NCBI RefSeq assembly: GCF_002295115.1
Contig: NZ_NSFV01000009.1
Location: 186,001-250,000 of the forward strand
From: Mesorhizobium sp. WSM4311
Lineage (GTDB): Bacteria > Pseudomonadota > Alphaproteobacteria > Rhizobiales > Rhizobiaceae
DNA: 64,000 bases
Direction of reading: 5' to 3'
Below the pieces are notes generated by a model. That model had not been told where the DNA came from. It worked only from the letters and a program-made list of their open reading frames with translations, and did no database searches. Below are positions 40,795 through 50,279 of the stretch, piece by piece. The first letter of the stretch is position 1, and each line of letters opens with the position of its first letter. The position numbers and the translations under genes were made by a program.

Positions 40795-42147
40795 ATGACC
40801 ATGATCAAGCGGGGCTTTGCTGCCCTTGCCGCTGGTGCGCTCAGCACCGCGCTGGCAATGCCTGCCTCTGCAGAACCGGTAAAATTCGACTTCTGGTTCG
40901 GCCTTTCGGGCGACCTTGCCCGTGTCGTCGACACGCTGTGCAAGAACTTCAACGCCTCGCAGAAGGACTACGAAGTCGTCTGCACCAGCCAGGGCAATTA
41001 TGACGCCACGCTGCAGAACACCATCGCGGCCTTCCGCGCCGGCAAGCAGCCGGCCGTCGTCCAGGTCTACGATGTCGGCACCGCCACCATGATGCTGTCG
41101 GGCGCCTACAAGCCCGCCGACAAGCTGATGGAAGAAAACGGCTACAAGATCGACTATGCCGACTATTTCCCAGGCATCGCGCGCTACTACGCCACGTCGA
41201 AGGGCGAGATGCTGTCCTTCCCGTTCAATTCCTCGACCCCGCTGATGTACTGGAACAAGGACGCCTTCGCCAAGATCGGCAAGACCGAAGCACCCAAGAC
41301 CTGGGAAGATGTCGGCGCCGACCTCAAGGCGTTGAAGGACGCCGGCTACGAGTGCCCGATGGCGATCAACATCTCTGCCAATGAAAGCTGGCAGCTGATG
41401 GAGCAGTTCTCGGCGCTCCACAACCAGCCGATCGCCACCAAGAACAATGGTTATGACGGTCTCGACGCGCGTCTGGAAGTCAACAAGACCAAGTTCGTCC
41501 AGTATGTCACCGATCTCAAGAAGTGGTATGACGCCGGCCTGATCAAGATCAAGTCCAAGGATCTCGGCCAGGATATGGTCCAGGCCTTCGCCTCGGGTAC
41601 CTGCCAGGTCATCCTGACCTCGGTCGGCGACCACGGCACGGTCGGCAGGACCCAGAAGGAAGGCATGAAGTGGGATGTCGCCGAATTGCCGGTCTATGCC
41701 GGCACCGAGCGCAAGAATTCGCTCGTCGGCGGCGCTTCGCTATGGGTGCTCTCCGGCAAGTCGGACGCCGAGTACAAGGGCGCTGCCGCCTTCCTGAACT
41801 TCATCCACGACCCCAAGACCGCGCTGTTCTGGTCGACCAACACCGGCTACATCCCGGTGACCAAGTCTGGCTTCGACTACATGAAGGGCCAGGGCTTCTA
41901 CGACAAGGCGCCCTACAAGGGCCGTGAAGTCGCCATCGCCAGCCTGACGGCGTCCGAGCCGACCGAAATCACCCGCGGCATCCGGCTGGGCAACTTCACC
42001 CAGATCCGCGCCGAGTTCGGCACGCAGATGCAGGCGATCTTCGCCAACAAGGTCAGCGTCCAGGAAGGCCTCGACACTCTGGTCAAGAACGGCGACGCCA
42101 TCCTCGAACGCTTCCAGCAGACCTATCCGGGCAAGACCCTGCCCTGA
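40795..42147 (+). CDS. ugpB: sn-glycerol-3-phosphate ABC transporter, substrate-binding protein
   Basis: A 450-aa periplasmic binding protein with a Sec signal peptide (about residues 1-25, ending ASA-EP). Sequence blocks such as FNSSTPLMYWNKDAFAKIG, TSVGDHGTVGRTQKEG and SLVGGASLWVLSGK match UgpB. It captures glycerol-3-phosphate and glycerophosphodiesters for UgpAE. AGAGGG lies 8 bp upstream of ATG 40795; the ATG at 40801 is also possible. A stem-loop follows the stop. A lone CTGTCAC half-site upstream is not enough to call a Pho box. Confidence 0.92.
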   Translation: MTMIKRGFAALAAGALSTALAMPASAEPVKFDFWFGLSGDLARVVDTLCKNFNASQKDYEVVCTSQGNYDATLQNTIAAFRAGKQPAVVQVYDVGTATMMLSGAYKPADKLMEENGYKIDYADYFPGIARYYATSKGEMLSFPFNSSTPLMYWNKDAFAKIGKTEAPKTWEDVGADLKALKDAGYECPMAINISANESWQLMEQFSALHNQPIATKNNGYDGLDARLEVNKTKFVQYVTDLKKWYDAGLIKIKSKDLGQDMVQAFASGTCQVILTSVGDHGTVGRTQKEGMKWDVAELPVYAGTERKNSLVGGASLWVLSGKSDAEYKGAAAFLNFIHDPKTALFWSTNTGYIPVTKSGFDYMKGQGFYDKAPYKGREVAIASLTASEPTEITRGIRLGNFTQIRAEFGTQMQAIFANKVSVQEGLDTLVKNGDAILERFQQTYPGKTLP

Positions 42148-42163
42148 CCTCCGATTGCGGAAC

Positions 42164-42192
42164 GGCCGTCCGTCGAGATTCGACGGGCGGCC
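42164..42192 (+). terminator. Stem-loop between ugpB and ugpA
   Basis: GGCCGTCCGTCG pairs with CGACGGGCGGCC around AGATT, with one T-G pair; a short T-containing stretch follows. The lack of a long T-run suggests a partial terminator or a 3'-end stabiliser for ugpB mRNA. Such hairpins after binding-protein genes let the binding protein exceed the permeases. Confidence 0.6.
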
Positions 42193-42251
42193 ATTTCATA
42201 TCTAGTCTTGCCCAAGAAGCGGGCTGACGGTTCAACGGCATCGGCGGATCG

Positions 42252-43136
42252 ATGGAAAAACGCGTCACTTTCGGCAAATGGACGATCGGCATCCTTTTCG
42301 CGGTGCCGCAGCTCCTCCTGATCTTCACGTTCTTCTACTGGCCGGCCGGCCAGGCCGTGTACTGGTCGCTGACGCTGCAACAGCCCTGGGGCGGCGGCAA
42401 CATCTGGGTCGGGCTCGACAATTTCCGCTCGATCCTGTCCAACGCCGACTACTGGAACTCGATCACCGCCAGCCTTGTCTTTGCCGGCATCAGTACCGGT
42501 CTCGCAATGTTCATCGCGCTTGTGCTCGCCGCCTTGACCGACCGGCAGCTCGCCGGCTCGCGTCTCTATCGCGTGGTGCTGATCTGGCCCTATGGCATCG
42601 CCGCGCCCGCGCTGGCGATGGCGTTCCGCTTCATCCTGGCGCCGGAGGCTGGCTTCATGGCCGTGGTCAACCGGGTCTGGCCCGGCTTCTGGGATCCCGG
42701 CCTCGACGGCGCCGACGCCATGGCCTCGATCATCGTCGCCTTCTCGTGGAAATATGTCGGCTACAACTTCATCTTCTTCCTGGCGGCGTTCCAGGCCATC
42801 CCGCGTTCGCTGATCGAGGCCGCGGCGATGGACGGTTCCGGTGTCATCAGGCGTTTCTGGGACGTGCAGTTTCCGCTGATCACGCCGACCATCTTCTTCC
42901 TGCTGGTCATCAACATCACCGAGAGTTTTCAGGACTCCTTCGGCATCGTCGACATCATGACCGCTGGCGGTCCGGCGAACGCGACCAATCTGATGGTCTA
43001 CAAGATCTATTCCGACGGCTTCAAAGGCCTCGATTATTCAGGTGCCGCCGCGCAGAGCATCATCCTGATGCTGCTCATCATCGTGCTCACCATCTTCCAG
43101 TTCCGCTTCATCGAGCGGCGCGTGCACTACAGGTGA
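42252..43136 (+). CDS. ugpA: sn-glycerol-3-phosphate ABC transporter, permease
   Basis: A 294-aa permease with six helices. The EAA loop that contacts UgpC is LIEAAAMDGSGVIRRFWDVQFPLITP near residue 192. The N-terminal MEKRVTFGKW start matches UgpA. It forms a heterodimer with UgpE. The gap to ugpE is 1 bp. Confidence 0.92.
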   Translation: MEKRVTFGKWTIGILFAVPQLLLIFTFFYWPAGQAVYWSLTLQQPWGGGNIWVGLDNFRSILSNADYWNSITASLVFAGISTGLAMFIALVLAALTDRQLAGSRLYRVVLIWPYGIAAPALAMAFRFILAPEAGFMAVVNRVWPGFWDPGLDGADAMASIIVAFSWKYVGYNFIFFLAAFQAIPRSLIEAAAMDGSGVIRRFWDVQFPLITPTIFFLLVINITESFQDSFGIVDIMTAGGPANATNLMVYKIYSDGFKGLDYSGAAAQSIILMLLIIVLTIFQFRFIERRVHYR

Positions 43137-43137
43137 G

Positions 43138-44058
43138 ATGGATATGGTCGAGCGCACCCCGTTCCTCAATTTCTTCACGCATCTGATCCTGTTCATCGGC
43201 TTCATCTTTTGCATTGCGCCGTTCGTGGTCGTGGTGATCGCGGCGTCGCACAACCTCAAGGATGTCAACGATGTGCCGATGTCGCTGCTGCCGGGCAGCG
43301 ACTTCTGGGTCAACATCAAGACCGCCTGGACGACCGCCGATCTCGGTCCCAAGCTGCTCAACAGCTTCATCATGGCGACCGGCGTCGCCGCCGGCAAAGT
43401 GATCGTCTCGGCGCTCACCGCCTTCTCGATCGTCTACTTCCGCTATCCCGGCCGCATGCTGATCTTCTGGCTGATTTTCATCACACTGATGCTGCCGCTC
43501 GAAGTGCGCATCGTGCCGACCTACGCCGTGGTCGCCAACGTGCTCGAGCCGTACCAGGCGATCCTGGACCTGACCGGCATTTCCTGGCTGATCGAAAAAG
43601 TCTCGGGCGTGCAGGTCCAGCTCAGCCTCGGACTGCTCAATTCCTACAGCGGCCTGATACTGCCGCTGGTTGCCACTGCGACCGGCACCTTCCTCTACCG
43701 GCAGTTCTTCCTGACCGTGCCGGACGAACTGACCGAGGCCGCGCGCATGGACGGCGCGGGCGCGCTGCGCTTCTTCATCGATATCTTGCTGCCGCTGTCG
43801 CGCAACAACATGGCGGCGCTCGGCACCATCATGTTCCTGTGGGCCTGGAACCAGTATCTGTGGCCGCTGCTCATCACCACCGATCAGTCGCATGCGATGG
43901 CGGTGACCGAGCTCAAACAACTGATCCCCAATGTCGGCGGCATTCCGGAATGGCACATCGCCATGGCCGGCACGCTGATCGTCATGTTGCCGCCGCTGAT
44001 CGTCGTGGTGCTGATGCAGCGCTGGTTCGTGCGCGGCCTGATCGCCACCGAGAAATAA
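43138..44058 (+). CDS. ugpE: sn-glycerol-3-phosphate ABC transporter, permease
   Basis: A 306-aa permease with six helices and an EAA loop (LTEAARMDGAGALRFFIDILLPL, near residue 199). The sequence MVERTPFLNFFTHLILFIGFIFCIAP begins the first helix. A long periplasmic loop follows the first helix. The start is 43138 (or the ATG at 43144). ugpC follows after 10 bp with GGAGAC as its ribosome-binding site. Confidence 0.92.
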   Translation: MDMVERTPFLNFFTHLILFIGFIFCIAPFVVVVIAASHNLKDVNDVPMSLLPGSDFWVNIKTAWTTADLGPKLLNSFIMATGVAAGKVIVSALTAFSIVYFRYPGRMLIFWLIFITLMLPLEVRIVPTYAVVANVLEPYQAILDLTGISWLIEKVSGVQVQLSLGLLNSYSGLILPLVATATGTFLYRQFFLTVPDELTEAARMDGAGALRFFIDILLPLSRNNMAALGTIMFLWAWNQYLWPLLITTDQSHAMAVTELKQLIPNVGGIPEWHIAMAGTLIVMLPPLIVVVLMQRWFVRGLIATEK

Positions 44059-44068
44059 GGAGACAAAA

Positions 44069-45169
<1,101 letters not shown>

Positions 45170-45176
45170 AAGCGTG

Positions 45177-45986
45177 ATGAAAATCATCCAGGTCACCGAT
45201 GTGCATCTTGGCCGGCAAGGCGAGCGCCGCTATGGCGCGGACCTGCATCAAAGGCTGGCGTCCTGCATCGCGCATATCAATGCGCATCACGCCGACGCCG
45301 CCCTTTGCGTCTTCACCGGCGACCTGACCGAGAGCGGCGCGCCGGAGAGTTACGCGGATCTGCGCGCTGCCCTGAACACGCTGTCGGTGCCGTACAGGCT
45401 GCTGCCCGGCAACCATGACCGGCGGGCCAATCTCATCGCGGCGTTCCCGGAAAATCCGGTCGACGAGAATGGCTTCGTGCAGTCGGTCCATGACACCGGC
45501 AACGAAGTGCTGCTGTTCCTCGACTGCCTGGCGGAAGGGCGCATCGAAGGCGAATTGTGCGAAAGGCGGCTCGCCTGGCTCGAAGCCCGCCTGAACCGAT
45601 CAGCCGGCAGGCCCGCCTACATCTTCCTGCACCATCCGCCGGTCGCGCTCGGCCTGCAGCAGCTCGATCCGCTGGCGCTCGAGCAGCCCGAGCGGTTGCT
45701 CAGCCTACTGAAGCGCCATGGCGATGTCCGCCACATCTTCTTCGGCCATGTCCATCGCGACATCGCCGGCACAGTCGCCGGAATTCCGTTCTCGGCGCAG
45801 CGCGGCCTGCACGCAAGGTTCGAACTTGCGCTTGATCGGTCGAGCGAAATTGTCGAGCAGGCGCCGCCCGCCTACGCCGTCATCCTTGTCGACAGCGCCA
45901 ACGAGACGGTTGTCGTGCATGGCTGTGATTTTCTCGAGCGCTGGCCGATCTATTCAGCCGAAACCGGCGAACGCATCACGGCATGA
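45177..45986 (+). CDS. Metallophosphoesterase (CpdA/GpdQ-like phosphodiesterase) of the ugp operon
   Basis: A 269-aa calcineurin-like phosphoesterase. All metal-ligand motifs are visible: DVHL (residues 8-11), FTGDLTE, PGNHDRR, a HHPP block and GHVHRD near residue 184. It follows ugpC by 7 bp, so it probably cleaves glycerophosphodiesters imported by UgpBAEC to glycerol-3-phosphate; cyclic nucleotide activity, as in CpdA, cannot be excluded. A GTG at 45174 is an alternative start. Confidence 0.88.
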   Translation: MKIIQVTDVHLGRQGERRYGADLHQRLASCIAHINAHHADAALCVFTGDLTESGAPESYADLRAALNTLSVPYRLLPGNHDRRANLIAAFPENPVDENGFVQSVHDTGNEVLLFLDCLAEGRIEGELCERRLAWLEARLNRSAGRPAYIFLHHPPVALGLQQLDPLALEQPERLLSLLKRHGDVRHIFFGHVHRDIAGTVAGIPFSAQRGLHARFELALDRSSEIVEQAPPAYAVILVDSANETVVVHGCDFLERWPIYSAETGERITA

Positions 45987-46019
45987 ACCGCGCGCCGGGC
46001 GCCGGCCTTCGGTCGCCTA

Positions 46020-46067
46020 ATGCATGTCGCCCAAAAGTGACCTCGGTTTTGGGAGAACGACATGCAT
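46020..46067. repeat. Intergenic palindrome with ATGCATGTCG arms
   Basis: ATGCATGTCG at 46020 and CGACATGCAT at 46058 are perfect arms; an inner pair CCCAAAA/TTTTGGG extends the hairpin around GTGACCTCGG. It lies in the gap between the convergent phosphodiesterase and fbpC genes. I recognise this wording as a recurring rhizobial palindrome. Confidence 0.8.
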
Positions 46068-46079
46068 AAAGCAGAGACC

Positions 46080-46121
46080 TAAAGCGCGTCGCATGAATCC
46101 ATTTCAACGCGACGCGCTTTA
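46080..46121. repeat. Second palindrome with TAAAGCGCGTCGC arms, overlapping the fbpC stop
   Basis: TAAAGCGCGTCGC and GCGACGCGCTTTA are perfect 13-bp arms around a 16-bp loop. The right arm contains the fbpC stop codon (TAA on the minus strand, 46119-46121). It sits 12 bp after the previous palindrome, so the two form a mosaic. Such pairs are common rhizobial intergenic elements and may act as bidirectional terminators here. Confidence 0.8.
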
Positions 46122-47201
46122 GACGAACACATGCGCCTTTCCCGACACGGTGAGCCGGACGATCTCACCGACCGTCGGTGCGTCCATGCCGGATTTGCGC
46201 AGGATCAGCGGCGTGTTGCCGATGGCGGCGGCGTCCGGGGGATCGGCATTGTTCAGGAGCCGCACCGCGATCATGCATGTCGAGCCGGCGAATTCCGATT
46301 CCGTCACTTCGCCGAACAGCATGTCTGGGGTGCCCGACATGCCTTCGCGCGACGTGCGTTTCAGCCCGATCTGCTCCGGCCGCAGCATGATGCGGGCGAC
46401 ATCGCGGCTGTCATTGGTATCGACGGCGATGCGGCCGAGCGGCGAGTTGGCGAAGCCGCCCGAAATGCTCGCCGGCAGGATGATGGCGTCGCCGAGGAAT
46501 TCGGCGATCATCCTGTCCTTCGGCTTGAGGTAGAGATCGCGAGGCGTGCCGACCTGCGAGAATTTTCCATCGCGCATCACCGCCACCTGGGCAGCGAAGG
46601 ACAGTGCTTCGGCCTGGTCGTGTGTCACCAGGATGGTGGTGATGCCGGCCGCCTCCAGAAGTTCGGCCACGGCCTTGCGCATCGAGGCGCGCAAGCCGGT
46701 GTCGAGCGCCGAGAACGGCTCGTCGAGCAGCATCAGCCGCGGCTTCATCGCCATGGCGCGGGCGAGCGCCACGCGCTGCTGCTGGCCGCCGGAAAGCTCG
46801 TGTGGGCGGCGCTTGAGGATCGCCTTGTCGAGCCCGACGATGTAGGCCAACTCGACGATGCGCTCGGCGCGTTTGTCATCGCCGCGGCCCATGCCGAAAC
46901 CGATATTGTCGCCGATGGTCAGATGCGGGAACAGGGCGCCGTCCTGCGCCACCACGCCGATGCCGCGGCGATGCGCCGGGACGGCGGCGCCGCCATTGGC
47001 CAGCACCTCGCCACCGAGCACGATGCGGCCCTGGTCCGGTGCCTCGAAGCCGGCGATCAGCCGCAGCAAGGTGGTCTTGCCGCAGCCGGAGGGGCCGACG
47101 ATCGCGGTGCGGCTGCCGCTGGCGACATCGAGGTCGACACCGGCCAATGCGGCGACCGGGCCGTAATGCTTGTGCAAACCGCGGATTTCGAGAAAGCTCA
47201 T
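46119..47201 (-). CDS. fbpC: Iron(III) ABC transporter, ATP-binding protein
   Basis: A 360-aa ATPase of the FbpC type. Walker A is GPSGCGKTTLLRL near residue 36, the signature is LSGGQQQRVALARAM near residue 136 and Walker B is LMLLDEPFSALDT. The C-terminal TOBE-like extension ends with SGKAHVFV. It overlaps fbpB by 4 bp (ATGA). The frame is open far upstream inside fbpB, but that is not coding. The stop codon lies inside a palindromic repeat arm. Confidence 0.9.
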   Translation of the reverse strand: MSFLEIRGLHKHYGPVAALAGVDLDVASGSRTAIVGPSGCGKTTLLRLIAGFEAPDQGRIVLGGEVLANGGAAVPAHRRGIGVVAQDGALFPHLTIGDNIGFGMGRGDDKRAERIVELAYIVGLDKAILKRRPHELSGGQQQRVALARAMAMKPRLMLLDEPFSALDTGLRASMRKAVAELLEAAGITTILVTHDQAEALSFAAQVAVMRDGKFSQVGTPRDLYLKPKDRMIAEFLGDAIILPASISGGFANSPLGRIAVDTNDSRDVARIMLRPEQIGLKRTSREGMSGTPDMLFGEVTESEFAGSTCMIAVRLLNNADPPDAAAIGNTPLILRKSGMDAPTVGEIVRLTVSGKAHVFV

Positions 47202-48778
47202 CGTCCGGCCATCCGTTTCGACTGGACATAGAGCAGCCAGGTCAGGGGCAGCGACATCGCCACCATGATGAAGGCGTAGGGGGCCGCCGAGGCGTAGTCG
47301 ATCTCGCTGCTGTAGGACCAGAATGCCATCGCCAGCGTGCGGGTGCCGTTCGGTGCCAGCATCTGGGTCGCGGTCAGTTCGTTCATGATGCCGAGCGCCA
47401 CCAGCGCCATGCCGGCCGCGGCACCAGGGGCCGACAGGCGGATGGTGGTCGACCACAGCGCGTTGAGCGGACGCCTGCCGAGGCTGGACGCGGCGCGCTC
47501 GAGCTCGACCGGCGCCTGGGCGATCGAGGCGCGCAGGCTGACCAGGGCGCGCGGCAGGAACATGAGGGCATAGGCGACCAGGATGGTGAACAGCGTCTGA
47601 TAGAGCGGAAGCGCGATGCGCACGGTGATGGTGACCAGCGCCAGCGCGATGACGACACCCGGTAGCGATCCGACGATGTAGTTGCAACCTTCCAGCAGGC
47701 GCTGCAGCGGCCCTGGGGCGCGGATCGAGATCCAGGCCATCGGCATGGCGGCGACAGTGGCAAGCAGTGCCCCGGCAAGCGACAGGAACAGCGTCTGGCC
47801 GAGCGCCAGGCCAATCTCGTCGAGACGCCAGACCTCGGCGCCGCCGGCGATGAGCCAGCGGCCGATGGTCACGAACGGCACGCCGAGCGCCAGCAGCGTG
47901 GTGGCGACCAGCAAGAGCAGGCTCGGCATGGTGGCGCGGCCGAGGTTCGTGCGCTGCTGGGAACGCGCCGCGCCGGCGCCGACACGGGCATAACGCTCCT
48001 CGCCGCGCACCAGCACTTCGAGGCCCAGGAGCACGAAGCAGCAGGTCACCAGCACGCCGGCCAGCATGTTGGCGGCCGGTCCGTTGAAGGTCGATTGAAA
48101 CTGGTCGACGATCGCCGTGGTGAAGGTGTCGAAGCGGATGAAGACATAGAGGCCGTATTCGGCCAGCAGATGCAGTCCGACCAGCAGCGAGCCGCCGCAG
48201 ATGGCGAGCCTGAGCTGCGGCATCACGACACGCCAGAAGACGCGCGATGGCCCAAGGCCAAGGGCGGCTGCCGCGTCCTCCAGGGCCGGATCGAGACGGC
48301 GCAGCGCTGCCGATATGGGCAGATAGAGGAAGGGAAAATAGGCGATCACGGACACCAGCACGCCGGCCCACAGGCCATGCAGGCCGGGCACCATGGTGAT
48401 CCAGGCATAGGAGTGCACGAAAGCGGGGATGGCGAGCGGCGCCACGCACAGCCAGGCCCACAGCCTTGCGCCGGGCAGGTCGCTGCGCTCGGTCAGCCAG
48501 GCCAGCGCGACAGACAGAATGATGGCGATCGGCACGGTCAGCAGCACCAGCAGCGTGGTGTTGAACAGCAGTTCCCCGACGCGCGGCCTGAAGACCAGCG
48601 CCGACACGGTCTCCCAGCCGGTCTGCACCGCGATCCAGACGATGAAGGCAAGCGGCAAAAGGGCGAACAGCGCGACGAAGACGGCGGCGGAGACAAGCCA
48701 GCGTGCCGCCCGCCGATGCGGCATTCGGCGCATCTTCGACGGCAAGCCGGCGCGCCCGAGATCTACGGCGGACTGCAT
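47198..48778 (-). CDS. fbpB: Iron(III) ABC transporter, permease
   Basis: A 526-aa fused permease with two six-helix halves, as usual for FbpB. EAA-type loops are seen at DPALEDAAAALGLGPSRVFW and APVELERAASSLGRRPLNALW. The Arg-rich N-terminus precedes the first helix at about residue 31. Start choice is uncertain: ATG 48778 has a weak site, and the frame is open to 48829. A terminator hairpin at 48889-48919 separates it from fbpA. Confidence 0.9.
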   Translation of the reverse strand: MQSAVDLGRAGLPSKMRRMPHRRAARWLVSAAVFVALFALLPLAFIVWIAVQTGWETVSALVFRPRVGELLFNTTLLVLLTVPIAIILSVALAWLTERSDLPGARLWAWLCVAPLAIPAFVHSYAWITMVPGLHGLWAGVLVSVIAYFPFLYLPISAALRRLDPALEDAAAALGLGPSRVFWRVVMPQLRLAICGGSLLVGLHLLAEYGLYVFIRFDTFTTAIVDQFQSTFNGPAANMLAGVLVTCCFVLLGLEVLVRGEERYARVGAGAARSQQRTNLGRATMPSLLLLVATTLLALGVPFVTIGRWLIAGGAEVWRLDEIGLALGQTLFLSLAGALLATVAAMPMAWISIRAPGPLQRLLEGCNYIVGSLPGVVIALALVTITVRIALPLYQTLFTILVAYALMFLPRALVSLRASIAQAPVELERAASSLGRRPLNALWSTTIRLSAPGAAAGMALVALGIMNELTATQMLAPNGTRTLAMAFWSYSSEIDYASAAPYAFIMVAMSLPLTWLLYVQSKRMAGR

Positions 48779-48879
48779 CAGCTCGGACGCCCGACGGTTG
48801 CGGCGGCGTGCCGGCAATCGAGGGACCACTGTCGGAGGTCAGGAACGCAGCGTGTCGTCATCGACGAATGCCATCTCGA

Positions 48880-48919
48880 AAACAAAACGCTCCCGCGGAA
48901 GGTGGATTCCCGCGGGAGC
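48880..48919 (-). terminator. Intrinsic terminator after fbpA
   Basis: On the minus strand GCTCCCGCGG pairs with CCGCGGGAGC around AATCCACCTT and is followed by GTTTTGTTTT. It lies 35 bp after the fbpA stop and 102 bp before the fbpB start. It should partially terminate transcription so that FbpA is made in excess of FbpBC. Confidence 0.8.
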
Positions 48920-48953
48920 ACGGTCTGTTTGTCCTTATTAGGACGAACGGCAA

Positions 48954-49961
48954 CTAAAGCAAGCCGGCTGCCGTCATCAGGTCGGTGACCTTCTTGGAGT
49001 TCAGCGTCGCGGCGTCGACTTTCGGTGCCTGCAGGTCGGCCAGCGGAACGAGCTTCGGGTTGGACCCGGCACCCTTGCCGACGGCGTATTCGAAGGAGTT
49101 TCCGTTCTTCAGCACATCCTGGCCGCCCTTGCCGGTCACCCATTTCAGGAAGGCCTGGGCTTCCTTCTGATGCTTGCTCGAGGCGAGCACGCCGCCACCC
49201 GAGACCGAGACGAAGGCGCCTGGATCCTGGTTCTTGAAATAGTGCAGCGCGACGTTCTTGCTGTTCTCGCCGGTCTTGGCCTGATCGCCGAAGTAGTAAT
49301 AGTGGTAGATCACCCCACCCTCGATCTCGCCGGCGTTGACCGCCTTCATCACCGTGCTGTTGCCCTTGTAGGCGGTGAAGTTCTCCTTCATCGCCTTCAA
49401 CCAGTCCGCCGTGGCGGCCTCGCCCTTGAGCTGCAGCAGCGCGCTGACGATGGCCTGGAAATCGGCGCCCGACGGCGAGGCCGCCCAGCGGCCCTTCCAA
49501 CTCGGGTCGGCGAGGTCGAGCAGCGACTTAGGCAACTGCTCGGTCTTGAGCTTGGTCGTGTTGTAGGCAAAGACGGTGCTGCGCGCGGCCACGCCCACCC
49601 ATTTGCCGCTGGCCGCCTGATAGTCCTGCGGCACCTGTGCCAGCGTGTCGGCATCGACGGGCGCGAACAGGCCGGCATTCTCGACCAGCACCATGGCGGG
49701 CGAATTCTCCGTCAGGAACACGTCGGCGGGCGAGGCGGCCCCTTCGGCAACGATCTGGTTGGAGAAATCGCTGTCGCCGCCATTGCGCAGCGTGACCTTG
49801 ATGCCGGTCTCCTTGGTGAAACCTTCAGCCCATTCCTTGCCAAGGCTTTCGTGCTGGGCGTTGTAGACGATGATGCCGGCATCCTCGGCCCGCGCCGGAC
49901 CGGCGGCCAGGCCGATTGCAAGTGCGGTGGCGCCGACAAGGGCGGAAAGGGTGTATCTCAT
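48954..49961 (-). CDS. fbpA: Iron(III) ABC transporter, substrate-binding protein
   Basis: A 335-aa periplasmic ferric-ion binding protein with a Sec signal peptide (residues 1-22, cleavage after ARA). The start of the mature chain, GIIVYNAQHES, and the iron-binding tyrosines in GVIYHYYYFGDQAK match FbpA. GAGG lies 8 bp upstream of ATG 49961. A TGA-N9-TCA site about 50 bp upstream suggests RirA control. Confidence 0.9.
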   Translation of the reverse strand: MRYTLSALVGATALAIGLAAGPARAEDAGIIVYNAQHESLGKEWAEGFTKETGIKVTLRNGGDSDFSNQIVAEGAASPADVFLTENSPAMVLVENAGLFAPVDADTLAQVPQDYQAASGKWVGVAARSTVFAYNTTKLKTEQLPKSLLDLADPSWKGRWAASPSGADFQAIVSALLQLKGEAATADWLKAMKENFTAYKGNSTVMKAVNAGEIEGGVIYHYYYFGDQAKTGENSKNVALHYFKNQDPGAFVSVSGGGVLASSKHQKEAQAFLKWVTGKGGQDVLKNGNSFEYAVGKGAGSNPKLVPLADLQAPKVDAATLNSKKVTDLMTAAGLL

Positions 49962-50011
49962 GGCGTCATCCTCGCTTTCGTTGGTCTTGGCACGCCGCAC
50001 CTATCGATACA

Positions 50012-50026
50012 TGACACGAATAGTCA
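50012..50026. promoter_or_regulatory. Iron-responsive operator (TGA-N9-TCA) upstream of fbpA
   Basis: TGA at 50012-50014 and TCA at 50024-50026 are separated by nine bases (CACGAATAG). This matches the IRO consensus TGA-N9-TCA bound by RirA in rhizobia. It lies 51 bp upstream of the fbpA start codon, in the right place for repression of the iron transporter when iron is plentiful. The short consensus occurs by chance often, so the context carries most of the weight. Confidence 0.6.
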
Positions 50027-50233
50027 ACATTGTTGGCCTGCTTCAATCGGTCGCTGAGGCACAAAGAGCGGCGCGAGGCGGACAATTCCATGTGATGGCA
50101 TCCCGGACCGACGGTTTCCGCAAGACGTACGAGCAAGGCCCATGAGGTCGTCCGGCCTGAGGCTGAGCCTCCAGGACCCGCAAACTTTCGTGATTTGCCC
50201 GCAGTTTGGCTTGGACATTATTTCGCCGGCCAC

Positions 50234-50259
50234 GTAACAAATCAGTGCCGAGGCACGAA
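50234..50259 (+). promoter_or_regulatory. Candidate ECF promoter upstream of the sigma factor gene
   Basis: GTAAC at 50234-50238 and CGAA at 50256-50259 are 17 bp apart, which matches the SigF-type ECF promoter (GTAAC, about 16-17 bp, CGAA) known from Caulobacter. It ends 20 bp before the GTG start codon, so the sigma factor probably transcribes its own gene and nrsF. The rest of the 318-bp gap 49962-50279 holds the IRO site and no gene that I can see. Confidence 0.65.
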
Positions 50260-50279
50260 AATCGGGGGAGTGAACTCTT

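Noticed and set aside
46119..48461. Apparent 780-aa fusion of an unknown protein with FbpC
   Set aside because: The N-terminal part is only the open shadow frame of fbpB. The ATGA overlap at 47198-47201 gives the normal FbpC start.
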